Shown: positions 1 to 38,274 of the stretch, piece by piece
Numbering within the stretch: position 1 is the stretch's first letter
Layout of the letters: each line of letters starts with the position of its first letter
Assembly: GCF_030936135.1 (NCBI RefSeq)
Contig: NC_082603.1
Span: forward strand, 14,786,880-14,850,879
DNA length: 64,000 nucleotides
From: Gavia stellata
Lineage: Eukaryota; Chordata; Aves; Gaviiformes; Gaviidae
Direction: 5' to 3'
The notes under the pieces: generated by a model
Told to the model about the DNA's origin: nothing
What the model saw: only the letters and a program-made list of their open reading frames with translations
The model's database searches: none
Position numbers and translations under genes: made by a program

Positions 1-28
1 AGATGTGATTTCCACTGATGAGACATAC

Positions 29-26605
<26,577 letters not shown>

Positions 26606-29600
26606 CTTCCCGGCGCCGGTGCCGCGGCGTGCCCGGCAGGCAGGCGGGCGGGCGGGGCGAGAGCGCTCCCCGCAGCCGGCCCACACGCCAGCCACACTTC
26701 CGGTCTACCCCTGCGCGCCTGCGCTCCGCGACGGCACGCAGAGCTGGGGGGGCATGGCGGCGGCGTGGTGCCGCGGCCCGTTCGCGCGCAGGGGGCGGGG
26801 CCGGGGCCGGCGTTGGCGGCGGGTGCTGCTCGGCCCCGTTGCTGTCCGGACTGCGGGGTGGCGGTCGCAGAGAGCAGAGCGCGGGCTGCGCGAGTTGGTG
26901 CAGCCGACTAAACCACCGAACTCAGGATGTGAATTCTCCTCCGTCCCGCGCCAGCTGCTCGCCCGCGTTCTCACGATGCCCGCTGCGCCCAGAGCAGCTG
27001 CTGCGGCAGCCCTCGGTGCGGGGCTGGGGTGGCGGCCTGGCCCCCCGCGGCCGGGCCCAGGCTGCGGCGTAACGCCGCGCTCTGGGAAGCTGCGGGACGG
27101 CTAGCGCTGCCGGAGCCGGGCGGTGGGAAACTCCCAGCCCGCGGCAGGACCCCGAACTACAAACCGGGGCCTGCCGGGAGGAAGCGGTGGGCCGCCCCAC
27201 AGGAAGCGGGGTACGGCGGCGCCGCCGTAGCGCTGCGGCGGTCCCGCCCGGGCCGCCCCTGAGTCACCGGAGCGGCCTGCGCGGGCGGGCCGAGCCGCGG
27301 GGTGCCCGGCCGGCACCTTCTCTCCCCTGCCCTGCCCTGCCCTGCCCTGCCCGCTGCTGCTGGTGACGCCTCGGAAGCACAGCCCAGCTGCGGTGGCGCC
27401 TCGCCGCTGGGGAAGCAAGCTGCTCTGCGGGCGCCCTCCCGACCGTGAGCGAAACCGTGCGTGAGGGGGTGTGCGGGGGGGCGGCGTGCGCTGCCCGGCG
27501 GGGGAAGCTGTTCGCTTCTGCTGCGTGGCTGCATGTAATTATCGTGAAACGGTATTATGAGGTGCTGCCCAGGAAGAGGGGAACACGCTCAAGAAGTCTC
27601 TTTCTCGGAATGAGGATTAAAATACCGTATTTTGACATAAGGTTTTTATTTTAGTCAATTTTGTCTTGAAGAGGTGTTTTCTACAGGGGGTATTGTAAGA
27701 ATTTTTTAAAGAGATTAATTTTGTATTGCAGTTTCATAACTTAATTGGCAAAACTGATCAGCACCTTCTTACTGGAAAGTGCCATGATGCTAATTCTAAA
27801 GATTTTATATAGATGTTTATTTTTATTAGAGAATACATAATAATATCATCCTTACTTATCATTACAGCCTGTTGTATGCAATTGAGTAAACACAAGAATG
27901 TATGGCAAGCCAGGAAGTCTCATTACCACAGTAAACAACATTTATACTTTCATCTTAAGTATGTTTTTAAATTTTAACTAATTAATCATTACAGTAGTAT
28001 TAGTAAGTATTGTTGCATCTAGGTTGCAACTGGGGAAAGAGAATCTAAGGTTCACCTTTTTAAAAGCACACATGACCAAGATATGGTGGTCCTAAGAATT
28101 GCTGAGTAGCTACTGCTGCTAATCAGTTTTAGAAGTCAGGCATGATTTTTTCTATAGGTTTACACCTATAAAATGAAGCAACAAAAACAAGTGAATAACT
28201 TCTGGAAATAGTTTCAATGACCTCTCCAGCCTCACAAAATAAGTCAGTGGTAAAATTGGAACTCAAATTTGGCAGGATCAGTATGTATGGACATATTCAG
28301 ATAGGTATCCACACAAACTGGCAATTCTGTACTTCTAAGAAGTAAGTTTATATAACCTAAACAAATTACTCTCACAAATTTTCACATACATTCAATTACT
28401 AAACACAAGTTCTTGCTCTCTAAACTTTTATAGTACCATTCCTAAATCAAAAACAAAACCTCCCTTTCTTTGTTCAACTAGTTTTAAAAGAACGAAAATC
28501 CTAGGATTTTCCAACCTTTCCAGCCTAGGAGCCTTAACAGCCACAGGTTTCTTAGGTTGCAGGCCTGCATCTTGTGCATCCTTCCTTTTTGTGCTTACAC
28601 TCATATTTGCTTTCCCTCCTGCCAGCCCAGATGGGAAGAACAAAATACTGTGTCTTAAACCTCTAACACAACTGGTAAGCTTAGTGGAAGGAGAGTGTGA
28701 AGGGGGTGAGCCAGAAAAGAAAATAATTGTATTGGAGCTACTTATCTGACTCTGGTAGCCAAATATATGTTTTAGTGGTGCCTGGTGAACAAAGAAACAG
28801 ACTGTGAGGTTCTGGAGACCTATCTCTGTAGTTGACCCTAAGGATGGAACACATAGATGTTGCATTGGTACAAAGAAACAATTTTACAAGCAGAGACCTA
28901 TGCTGTGCTCTTCTTTCTAACCAACTGGTGTAATAACTTCTTTCTGGAGTGTTCATTGAAAGGCAGAGACAATTATTCAACTGAGCAATAGGATAAGGTA
29001 TGGGATAATTGCCAAGAATGCGTACGTAAATCGGTAATTGAGAGGAACATTTACTTGTAAAGGAATGCTGGGTAGGATGTGGGATAACTGTTGATCTTCA
29101 GTTATAAAGTCCCTTTAATTTCCAGCAGATTCAAAGATCACAAACAACTGTCCTGTAAAAACAAGGGGGGGAAAACAATCCTACTTGGCAACAATGAGGT
29201 AAGTTGAGTGGGTTTTTTTTTTTTACACTAAAATAATTTACATTGGTATTTTCAAGCATGGTATATGCACTGTGGAAAAAAATTATCAAAACTTCTGTGA
29301 AAAAACACACAGATACTCTCTCAAAAATTGTAATTGATGGGGCTGTCTTGGATCACTTAATTTGATCAGAATTCCCTGCTGAAAGCCTAGAAATTACTAA
29401 CGGAGTAACATGAGTAATATGTCTAGATGAGTAACTGTTTAATAGTGAGCTTAGAATATTAATCTTGTATTCAATTCATACTAATTTTGCGAGTAAAGGA
29501 GGAAGAACAGATGTGGATGACACATTTGAGGTGCAAAGTATGCAGTGCAGTGGCTGCTGGATCCTGCTGAGATTACAATTTACAAATGTCTGGAGAACTG

Positions 29601-30485
29601 GGAGAGCTACCTAAGAGGCGTGAGTGTCAGGGCTACCTTTGTAGGAGCCACTTTTTAAGAGCTCCTGTTTAGTTCCAAAATCAGGAGGATCCGGAAATCC
29701 CTGCCTTATACTAAGGCTGCTCCTCCAGTTAGCTGATACAGAGAACCTAGCATCTGACGTTTCCAGTTTCCGCTGAGTTCTAGATTTAGCAGACCAGCTG
29801 TTGCTGATGTTGTTGCATTCCTACATTATTCCATTTGGCATGTTTCTTTTGCTCCACCTGTGTTAATAGCCTCGGTTAGTATGATCAGAATCATATTTTC
29901 CACATTAATAACCATTATCAGGCAGATATGCAATCTATTGACAAAATGTCCAGCAAATCAGTGATAAAGGTTATTCCTTCTATGTCTGGTGCTTGAGCAA
30001 TGAAAAAAGAAAGCATTTAACTTCCTCACTTCTGCCAAGAGCTCTTGAGGAGGCACATTCTCTCCCTTTTGTGTCCCAGCTAAGGCAGAGCTCCTGCAAT
30101 GCTGAAAATACTGAATCTCTGTACAAATTTGCTTTCTAATTTCAGCTGGATGGGTTTGGTGAGGTATGTAAATGTTCAATCAAAAATGCAGTACTGAGAA
30201 AATAAGATATGATGAACAATCTGGAGTTAAAGAATTACTCTAGAGTCATTTTCACAGAACAATGAAATTCAAAGTTAACCAAAAAAAGTGAAAAGCAAGT
30301 AAACATAGAAGCTGAGTACCAGAAGTATTTGTCTTGATAGTTGAAAGTAATTGGCCCAAGTCCTAAAATCTTCGTTTATTTACTTAAACAAAAGTTTACT
30401 TAATATTGTGGGAGTTTTGCTCAAGTAAGGGAAATAACTATACATGGGATTAATGACTTTTCCTTTCCTGTTACTTGTTTTAAAG
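26606..30485. other. Promoter island plus EXTL2 upstream region / first intron
   Basis: The left part is the CpG island described above; the right part (27.6-30.49 kb) is AT-rich and probably EXTL2 intron 1. A 145-residue minus-strand frame at 28428-28865 has no homology I recognise and lacks the features of an exon. No other gene is supported here. Confidence 0.7.
27325..27349. repeat. (CCCTG)5 tandem repeat
   Basis: Five perfect copies of CCCTG stand in a row within the CpG island, followed by GC-rich CTG-type sequence. This is probably the EXTL2 5' UTR or proximal promoter. Confidence 0.9.
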
Positions 30486-30519
30486 GTATTTTCACTTCTG
30501 TAAGCTTCCAGGAAGAGTT

Positions 30520-30913
30520 ATGGGAATCCGCCTACTACGTTTCACTTCTGTGGTGATCATTGTCTTACTTCTTGTGGCAGGTGCTTTAACAGCTTTGCTT
30601 CCCAATGTCAGAGATGACAAAATGCCCAATCTGAGAAGGGAGCCAAAACCCCAGAGTCAGTCTGCCTTGGATTCATTTACTCTTATTATGCAGACATACA
30701 ATAGAACTGACTTACTTCTAAAGCTTTTAAATCATTATCAAGCCATCCCCCACCTACATAAAGTAATTGTTGTGTGGAACAACATTGGTGAGAAGATACC
30801 AGAGGAAATGTGGAATTCCTTGGGGCCTCATCCTGTCCCTGTTGTCTTTAAAGTTCAAACTGTAAATCGCATGAGGAACAGACTCCAGAATTTCCCTGAG
30901 TTGGAAACAAAAG
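30520..30913 (+). CDS. EXTL2: EXTL2 coding exon 1
   Basis: The exon encodes residues 1-131, from MGIRLLRFTS to FPELETK. The splice acceptor is probably at 30484-30485 (TTTTAAAG). From there the frame is open through HFCKLPGRV directly into this ATG, resembling human HICKLPGRV, so translation may begin in an earlier exon. The donor is AAAG|GTAATC, phase 1. Confidence 0.95.
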
Positions 30914-33476
30914 GTAATCAGCAGTTCATATCGCTACTACTAATATTATTTTCACACTTAAAATCTGAATGCTAAAAGAGAGATGGTTTGAGTTATGCTA
31001 TGTAATAAATCCATGGATCTGTTGGGCCACTTAATAGAATGTGGGTAATATAGAAGAAACCTATGGTATGATACCAGTTGCCCACCACCACCAGCAGGCT
31101 AGAGGTTGTGAATGAAGAGTAAGAAAAGGAAGAGGGATGTCAAATGCATTTCGTGGGCTTTAGCAACTCTGTCTGTTCTCCATTTCCTTTGTCAGGCAAA
31201 CATAGGTAGTTCAGCCTCTCATCCCTTTACAGTGTAAACTGAAATTCATAATGCATGTATTTGTTGAGTCGCTGCGTTAATTTGGACTTAAGTCATCTGG
31301 TAAAGACTTGATTTAATCTATTAATTTTAAGACTAAGTTCTCAAGCATGTTTTGCTCTTCAGAGAAACTTCCCTCCCTAGCTGCCTGGCTTTCTATCTCA
31401 AATTATGCATCCTTTTTAACAGTATTTTCCCAGTCTTTTGGCTATTCATCTAAATATTCTTCCTAAGCTCTTTCCAGGAGAAGCACAACAATAAGCCCTG
31501 TTTGTTTCAAGTGGAAAAAAACCCCATATGTTGCATTACAGACCTGACCTTACTCATGATTAGTAAAGGTAATTCTGTTTACTGCCCCCTTCCTAACATG
31601 CCTTGCTACACAAAACCCATGACTTCTAGGAAGGCACTAGAAACCTCAACTTCCCAAGTGTTTTTTTTTACTGTAATAGGATTTATTCTGACTATAAATT
31701 TAAAAAGCTTTAATGCATCTGGAGTTCTGATCTAAGAATATCTTTCCTTTTCCACTTCCTGATAGTCTTTTGCCTGAAATTTAAGGCAAAGATTCTTCCT
31801 TTTGTAGTTAATCATACTGAATGTTGCCTGTGCAATTTATTAAGCTTGCTTATTTAGAACTTGCAAGTAGTGAGGAGATGGGTAAAATTTTATACTAAGA
31901 ATCCTGTATAAATCTCAAACACTAAAGAATGGTATCTAACTTTTTATTTTAGTTGTATTTTTACACAAGATTATAGAATTTTAAGTTGCTTTGCCAAACA
32001 CTCCAAGTTTTCCAACACATAGCTGTCCAGCTGTATTACAGATGATCAAAGGTTGCCCAGTTTTGTTACAGCCTGGCAAATAATTTAAAACCTAGGTTTG
32101 TTTCCAGTTACCACAAAGCTGCAACCTTGCTTTAGCTTTGAAATCTAAATATGTTTTCTCAATCTACTTCCAAGGAGTTACAATTCAGTTCTGCAATTCA
32201 GCTTAATGGCTATAGAAGTTTCACAGCTAACTTGTCAAATACTGTACTGCATACTGTGCTCATGAATCTAACCTTTTGATAACATTTAAAAGTTTTTCTT
32301 TTTTTTTTTTTTCTCCCTCCAGCTGTTTTAATGATGGATGATGATACACTAGTCAGTGCTCATGACCTTGCTTTTGCCTTTTCTGTTTGGCAGGTAATAT
32401 TTTGCACCTTGGCAGGCAGTATTTGTAAGTTAAAATTGAGATTAATGGTTTTAATTAGAGTAATACTATATCATAATGTTTTACCATTGATTTTCCAGCT
32501 ATAAATTTTAGAAGGACTGAAGTATTGAATAGTAGAAATTGCAAAAATACTCTTCAATATTAGCTATACCTGTAATCTCTAACTTTCGAATTTTTAACTC
32601 TTGTACATGAACACGGAAGTTGCTGACTGCTGAATTTATTTAAATTGATAGTAGGCTGTAAAACAAAAGTGTGTGGGTTTTTTCTCTCAAATTCTCTGTA
32701 AACTTATTTTGAATGCCAAATATACAGCTGCAAATTGTGGATAGATGTATCTTGGCACTACATGATGTGGAATGAGGCATATTGTGTCAGTTTTGCAAAA
32801 CTGCATTTAATTGCAACATCCATGCAGATCAAAGGACCATATGCCAACAATTTCATTCTTTCCTGGCAGTAATCTTGTGATCTTCTCATGTAAAAAAGGC
32901 ATAGATCTCTCTTGTGAAAATACTTAATGCACATTTCACAGTGTGGGCTTCATTTTAATTTTTTAAATTTCTTTTTTCTTTCAGCAATTTCCAGAGCATA
33001 TAGTGGGATTTGTTCCTAGAAAGCATATTTCTACTCCTTCAGGTGTATACAGTTATGGCAGCTTCGAATTGCAGAACCCTGGATTTGGAAACGGAGATCA
33101 GTATTCTATGGTTCTGATTGGTGCAGCATTTTTTCATAGTGGGTATTTAGAAGACTTTCAAAGACAGCCAGAAGCTGTTTACACCTTAATAGATGAAACT
33201 CAAAATTGTGATGATATTGCCATGAATTTTCTGGTAGCCAAGCATACTGGAAAGCCTTCAGGAGTGTTTGTGAAGCCTGTTGATATAAGAAATCTAGAGA
33301 AAGACACTAACAGTGGCTATTCTGGAATGTGGCACCGAGCAGAGCATTTGTTACAGAGATCTTACTGTGTAAATAAACTGGTTAATATTTATGATGGCAT
33401 GCCTTTAAAATATTCTAATATCATGATTTCTCAGTTTGGTTTTCCTAATTATGCCAATCACAAAAATAAAATGTAA
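30520..33476 (+). CDS. EXTL2: EXTL2, exostosin-like glycosyltransferase 2 (complete, 3 coding exons)
   Basis: EXTL2 is a GT64 alpha-1,4-N-acetylhexosaminyltransferase that adds GalNAc or GlcNAc to the glycosaminoglycan-protein linkage region in the ER/Golgi, and so limits heparan and chondroitin sulfate synthesis. The exons are 30520-30913, 32323-32393 and 32985-33476, with GT-AG introns and matching phases, giving 318 residues. Residues 11-28 form a signal anchor (VVIIVLLLVAGALTALL), which implies type II topology. A sequon N61-R-T63 is present. The DXD-type metal/UDP-sugar motif is D137-D138-D139 (MMDDDT). An acidic pair D231-D232 in NCDDIAMN lies where the family has its catalytic Asp. Human EXTL2 is 330 residues, about 13 longer at the N-terminus. 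An extension matching that human N-terminus can be read in frame upstream of the annotated start. Confidence 0.96.
30914..32322. other. EXTL2 intron between coding exons 1 and 2
   Basis: This is an ordinary AT-rich intron ending in a strong T-rich polypyrimidine tract (32295-32312). No other feature is seen. Confidence 0.8.
32323..32393 (+). CDS. EXTL2: EXTL2 coding exon 2 (DXD motif)
   Basis: This 71-base exon encodes AVLMMDDDTLVSAHDLAFAF and SVWQ (residues 132-155). It holds the DDD motif that coordinates the metal and UDP-sugar. A long T-rich tract precedes the CTCCAG acceptor, and the donor is GGCAG|GTAATA. It is too short to show as an open frame and was located by homology. Confidence 0.96.
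32394..32984. other. EXTL2 intron between coding exons 2 and 3
   Basis: This is an ordinary AT-rich intron with nothing else recognisable. Confidence 0.8.
32985..33476 (+). CDS. EXTL2: EXTL2 terminal coding exon
   Basis: The exon encodes residues 156-318, from QFPEHIVGFVPRKH to the stop TAA at 33474-33476. It holds GNGDQYSMVLIGAAF, NCDDIAMNF and GYSGMWHRAEH, all conserved in EXTL2. The acceptor is TTTCTTTCAG. The protein ends YANHKNKM, against YANYKRKI in human. Confidence 0.96.
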   Translation, partial: QFPEHIVGFVPRKHISTPSGVYSYGSFELQNPGFGNGDQYSMVLIGAAFFHSGYLEDFQRQPEAVYTLIDETQNCDDIAMNFLVAKHTGKPSGVFVKPVDIRNLEKDTNSGYSGMWHRAEHLLQRSYCVNKLVNIYDGMPLKYSNIMISQFGFPNYANHKNKM

Positions 33477-35620
33477 GCCAATGAATTTAAGGGGTTAGAT
33501 GTTAAACAATACTCCGTGAATCGTACTGAGTTCAAGGAGAGAAAAAGGTGTAATTACTGCATCTTGGCCATCCTTATTTGTAGCCTCTGAATTTTTTCCA
33601 TTTGGCTTTTTATGGTGGTTTTTTTTTTTCCTTTCTTACTAATTCCCCCAGGTAAGTTTTGAGAAAATTTAAATATATACTAATGTTTAGCTGTGATAAA
33701 ATCCTCTTTCCTTAAAACCTGAAAAACTATTACAATTAATTAGGCCAGTTCTTCAGAAACATGCAGACAAAAATGCACTCCTACCCTTCAGTGCTTATGT
33801 TTTGATTTCTTTTTTAAATATATATATTTAGTCCAATGAGGTCTAGGCATATTTTGATAGTCATATGTTGAGATGCTTCCTTGCTTTCCCCCTCCTCTGC
33901 TCACCTCCTCCTACCCAGTTCCCAGTGAAACTATAGAAGGGCTACAGTAAACTGTTGGCCAGGCTTCTAGACTCCTGTACAAAACCCCTTTGAAGTTTGT
34001 ATATAAGCTGTTCTGTATTCTGAGATGTTCCTGAAGCTGCTATGAAAGCAAGCCAGAAAAGAGTACCTCACCTTAATCTCAGATAGTCCTAAAACCATTG
34101 CCTACAATATCTACTACTGCTGAGATAGTGGAAAATTATCTGATGTGGCTTTTTGTCCTATTACTAATTTGCCTAGAGTTGCTGGAACACTGCAAGCAGC
34201 TGAAAGGTAAAATGTAGCAGTTGGAAATGTAAGGGACATGAATACATAAAATACGAAACTTCCATAAGCAGCCAGAAGAAATGGATGGGATATTACTTAT
34301 TAATACTCTCTTTAGTACTTAGTTTTACTTTGATGTTTCCCATGTACATTGTTAGAAAAATGTGCCCAAGAAAATACTTGCTTTTTTAAAATGTCTTATT
34401 TACAATTCCTAGTAAGAGCAAGCTGTTCTACATTTATTACGGAGTGTACATTTTGTAGTATTTTTAACTACTCTTTCAAATGAGTATTTACTTTACTTTT
34501 TGGTTCCTTTCATCTGTTTTTGGTGGCTATGACAACAGAATTAAAATGTGCAATGAATGGGTAAAACACGATTAAAAAAAGTATTTTAAGGTAGAGTGAT
34601 ACTTGACAGGGCTGGACTATTACCAGTTTCTGAATTCCCTGGCTTATTTATAGCAAGAAACAGAGCTATTGTTAACAGCTTTTGTTAGATTGGGACTCTG
34701 TAGTTCTGGAAACGTGTTAACATGGACAGGACCAACCTTTTCCATTGCAGTTACAGAACTTTTTTGTGGTATGGAGGAAAGAACAAAAGACAGTGATTTT
34801 CCTGGATCTCAGAGAGGAATCAAATCTGGCATCCAAAGTAGGATTTAGTTCCATCTGCATCAGCTTTTAATTGATTCTTATTATCACTTCAAACTATCTA
34901 TGGGCAATCAACAACAGCTAATACCTAGTATGCAAATAGCATCTGCACAAATGGTGTATAATTTTATCATTTTTTGTAATAAGTTAGCTGAACAAAAAGT
35001 GGTTGAAAAATGTGACAAGTTCTTTACAGCAAGGCTGATTCTGGGTGTGAGTCTTTGGGTTTCTTTGGGGGAACAGAGGATTTTTTTGCCTTGTTCTATC
35101 AGTGTTAAAGGATTTGGTTTCTGTTCAATGAAGTCTTCCTAGTACTTCTGCAAGATTTAAAGCGGAAAATTTTAAAATGGCAATGTAAAGTCTGCTTAAT
35201 TTTGTTGTAATATTGAAAAGTAGCTTTTAATTGTGCTGTAGTGATAAATAGTATACAAACAAGTCTATGATCTTTCCAGAAATACAACTTTCCTAGTGGT
35301 AGTTTACTGCATTTCATTTGCTTACTGGTCTTATGTAATTTCTGTTCTGTGAAGTATCAACTAGAATTGTGAAGACTCACAGATGTTGTTTACCTTACTT
35401 TTAAAATGTGAAATGAACCGTCAGCTCAGCCAAATCTTAGTATTGGGTTCTTTGTTGGGGGGAAGGAGTTGTTTTGAGTTGGTTGGGTGTTTTCTTTTTT
35501 TTGTTCTTCTGTATCAGTGAAGGAATTAATAGAACAAGCTTTTATTATACTGGTAAATTTAATTTGTACCATTGTCAAATAAAATACATAAAACAGATTT
35601 GCCATGTATTTGTTTTCAGA
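33477..35620 (+). other. EXTL2: Probable EXTL2 3' UTR
   Basis: About 2.1 kb of AT-rich sequence follows the stop without coding signal. It runs to a canonical AATAAA at 35578-35583, with T/G-rich sequence downstream (around 35608-35656). A second AATAAA at 36957-36962 could serve a longer form. The end point is inferred only from these signals. Confidence 0.5.
35578..35583 (+). terminator. Candidate EXTL2 polyadenylation signal
   Basis: A canonical AATAAA stands 2.1 kb past the EXTL2 stop and has a T/G-rich stretch (TGTTTTCAG, TTTTTCAGTGTTGG) 25-65 bases downstream. It is the best-placed signal I can see, but other AT-rich hexamers exist. Confidence 0.45.
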
Positions 35621-38100
35621 TTATTGACCAAATTTTTCAGTGTTGGATGTGTAAAGTAGGCTCACAGTTTGCATACAGATAAGCAGCACCAAGATTTCAT
35701 TTTTTAAAAAACGTGTACTTGTTGGCACATACATTCGCTTGATTTAGGTAAGGCCTGCTCATGAGGGAGAAAAAAAAAAGCCACCAAAAGACCACAGCCT
35801 TAAGCAGTTAGGCTTAGATGGCACAGAAAATTCAAAGATAAGACTTCAGCTCTAGCCATAATTCATTGTGCTTAGGAACCAAAAGGGATTAGTTTGTTTA
35901 TTTTTTTAAAGGCTGGTAACATTTTGTCCCTTGATGGTTATAAAAGTGCCATGAGATTCTTCAATTAAATACAATACTGAGAATTTATATTTTTAACAAA
36001 ATAATATGTATGTGATGATTTCTTTGAAGAGATTATCTAGATGTCATTTGGAAATATTTTTGAGTCTAAACAGATTCATCACCACCTCTGAATGTTCTGT
36101 AGAAATTAATGTTTATGCAACACAGGACTTTAAAAATGGTATCTAAAAGATCTATTTAAAGAATCCTTTTTGAAAAAATCAGGATATAGTTTTAAAATGA
36201 TACAACAGGACTACAAGAAAATTGCTTATTTACCTACAGTTAAAAAAATGCCACAAGATGTCACTGTAACCTTGATATCATCAAATGTTAAAAATAGTAA
36301 TCGGAATTGATTGTAATAACAAAATTGTATGAGGTGAAAACATTCTTAAAGCTAGCATTTTACAAGGTGAAATTCATTAGATAATCAAACTAAAAGAGAT
36401 GAGACAATCCTGGAACTTAAAAAAAGTGGAGGTTATTTTGTACATATTTTTACAGGGAAGAAGAGAAAAATTATTTCAAGTATTTTCTGTGCTTAAAAAG
36501 GCTCTAGCTAATTGCCACAAATGAGAACTTGCATGCAACCAAAACAATATTTGTAAAATTTTGCAAAAGATATATAAGCGGTATACAAACAACATTTGAC
36601 AGTGGGGCTTCAGTTTCTAGTCATGTTTGCCTCCTAGATTCACCAGCCTAGCTAGATGGATTTAGGAATAATAGTCTTTAATACAGACTATGTGTCTAGG
36701 GATTCTAGATACTGGATAGCTAGCCTGTTACACTGCTTCATCGTTGCTTCTGTTGCCCAAGGTACCTTAGTTAAACCTAATTAGAGTATGCTCATACAAA
36801 CTCCCCTTGAGTGTGGCACAGAGTTAGAAATATTTGTTATCTTGAACTGTAGTGAAAATCTGAGTTAAAAAGGGTCTTAAACTATGGTTTTGGAGAAAAT
36901 ACATTGATATCTCTCTTCTTACACAGGATATGTTACCCCTTAGAGAATGGCTTGTAAATAAAAATTGAAATACTTGATTTAATTAAGGGTTAAATACAAG
37001 GGAAAGTCATATAGAACAATGTAGGACAAGAGAAACACATTGATTTCCATGAAAAGCAAGTACCCTCCAACAACCTTTATTTAATTTGCTGTTACAGAAG
37101 ACTACAGTCTTGGTCTTGCAAGCATCTTGTATGGAGTAGTACTTACTACTGAGAATGAGATTTCTTACCTAAGTTAACAGGACCAGGCCCAAAGCGAGTC
37201 ATAGTTAGGAATATGAGTTCTGGAGCTATGAAAAAAAGGGAATAAGAGGAATGTAAGAACACAGGTACAAATTATTAGAACCAATACCAAAAATAAATAA
37301 GCAACTACAGAACAATTGCATGAGAGAAGTATTTTCTGGAGTACTTTGGCATATTTGTAAGGCTGCAAAGGTTATCTGGTGCTTATGACACTAGATGAAA
37401 AATTGAAGAGTTGAAAGTGTTTCACACTTGTGTTTAGCCTCATCTGCAGACACACTAGAATTAATTATACGAACTGGTAGTTGCAGTAGGTTATTTATAG
37501 TGTTAGGAAAACATGGTGTTAGTAATGTGGACCTCAGGGCTGCATATTGTTTTGTATTACAATGCCTTTTTAAGGTGTTTCAAGGGTGGGGTTTTTTGTT
37601 TTGGGGAAGAATAGCATCCTTTTATTTCTCCTCAAGGTACCTCTCCTTTGCAACCTTTTGCTTGTAAAAATGAGATGGACTGTCTGCTGTTTGGCGCTTG
37701 CTAATTCTTTCTAAAGGGGAGGGTGCTAGAAAAAAGGCATTTCTAACACTTTCAATGCTTCTATTTCTTTGGCAGTCAGTTAATTGCAGACTACAAGCTA
37801 ATTCAGCTCTTGCAAATGAACCACCAGAAAGTCAATCTTTTTTAAAACATCAAGCTACAAGTAATCTTGTGTAGTTCTACCACGGCCTTAGAAGCACCCT
37901 GATGCTCTTCAGCGCTGGGTAACTTCCCAGCAAGAGCGAGAGAGCCCACAGCTCGGACCGGTGCGCTAAGAGAGCTTCATGCGATAGGGGCGCGTGTTGT
38001 AGGCAAGCGCCTTCCCCGAGATCTTGCTCCTCCTCAGCTCTCCCCAGCAGACGACGCGGCCCGCAGAGGCAACTCCCCGCCTGAGGGAGGGTCGGGGGGC
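35621..38100. other. Intergenic region between EXTL2 and CDC14A
   Basis: The region is AT-rich until about 37.88 kb, where GC content rises into the CDC14A island. I see no VCAM1, GPR88 or other gene. An alternative AATAAA lies at 36957-36962. Confidence 0.7.
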
Positions 38101-38238
38101 CCAGCAGGTGACAGAGACCCTGGCTGGCGCGAAAGGAGGGGCCTGCGTGTGACCGTTGGCCGGGGGCCGCCACAGCTACGACTCAGCTCGAGGGGTGTGC
38201 CCGGCAGCAGCCCTCTCTTCACCAGGCACCGCTCGCTC

Positions 38239-38274
38239 ATTGGCCGGAGACGCAGGAAGGCAGCTTTTGATTGG
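38239..38274 (-). promoter_or_regulatory. Pair of NF-Y (CCAAT) sites, 31-bp spacing
   Basis: ATTGG occurs at 38239 (CTCATTGGCC) and again at 38270 (TTGATTGGTG). Both read CCAAT on the minus strand. Matching orientation and about three helical turns of spacing favour real NF-Y sites. Confidence 0.65.

Noticed and set aside
28428-28865. 145-residue minus-strand frame in the EXTL2 upstream intron
   Set aside because: It has no recognisable homology, no splice or promoter context, and AT-rich non-coding composition around it. I judged it a chance frame.
33477-38100. Possible VCAM1 or GPR88 between EXTL2 and CDC14A
   Set aside because: No open frame or exon-like segment resembling an immunoglobulin-domain or seven-helix receptor is present in this short interval.
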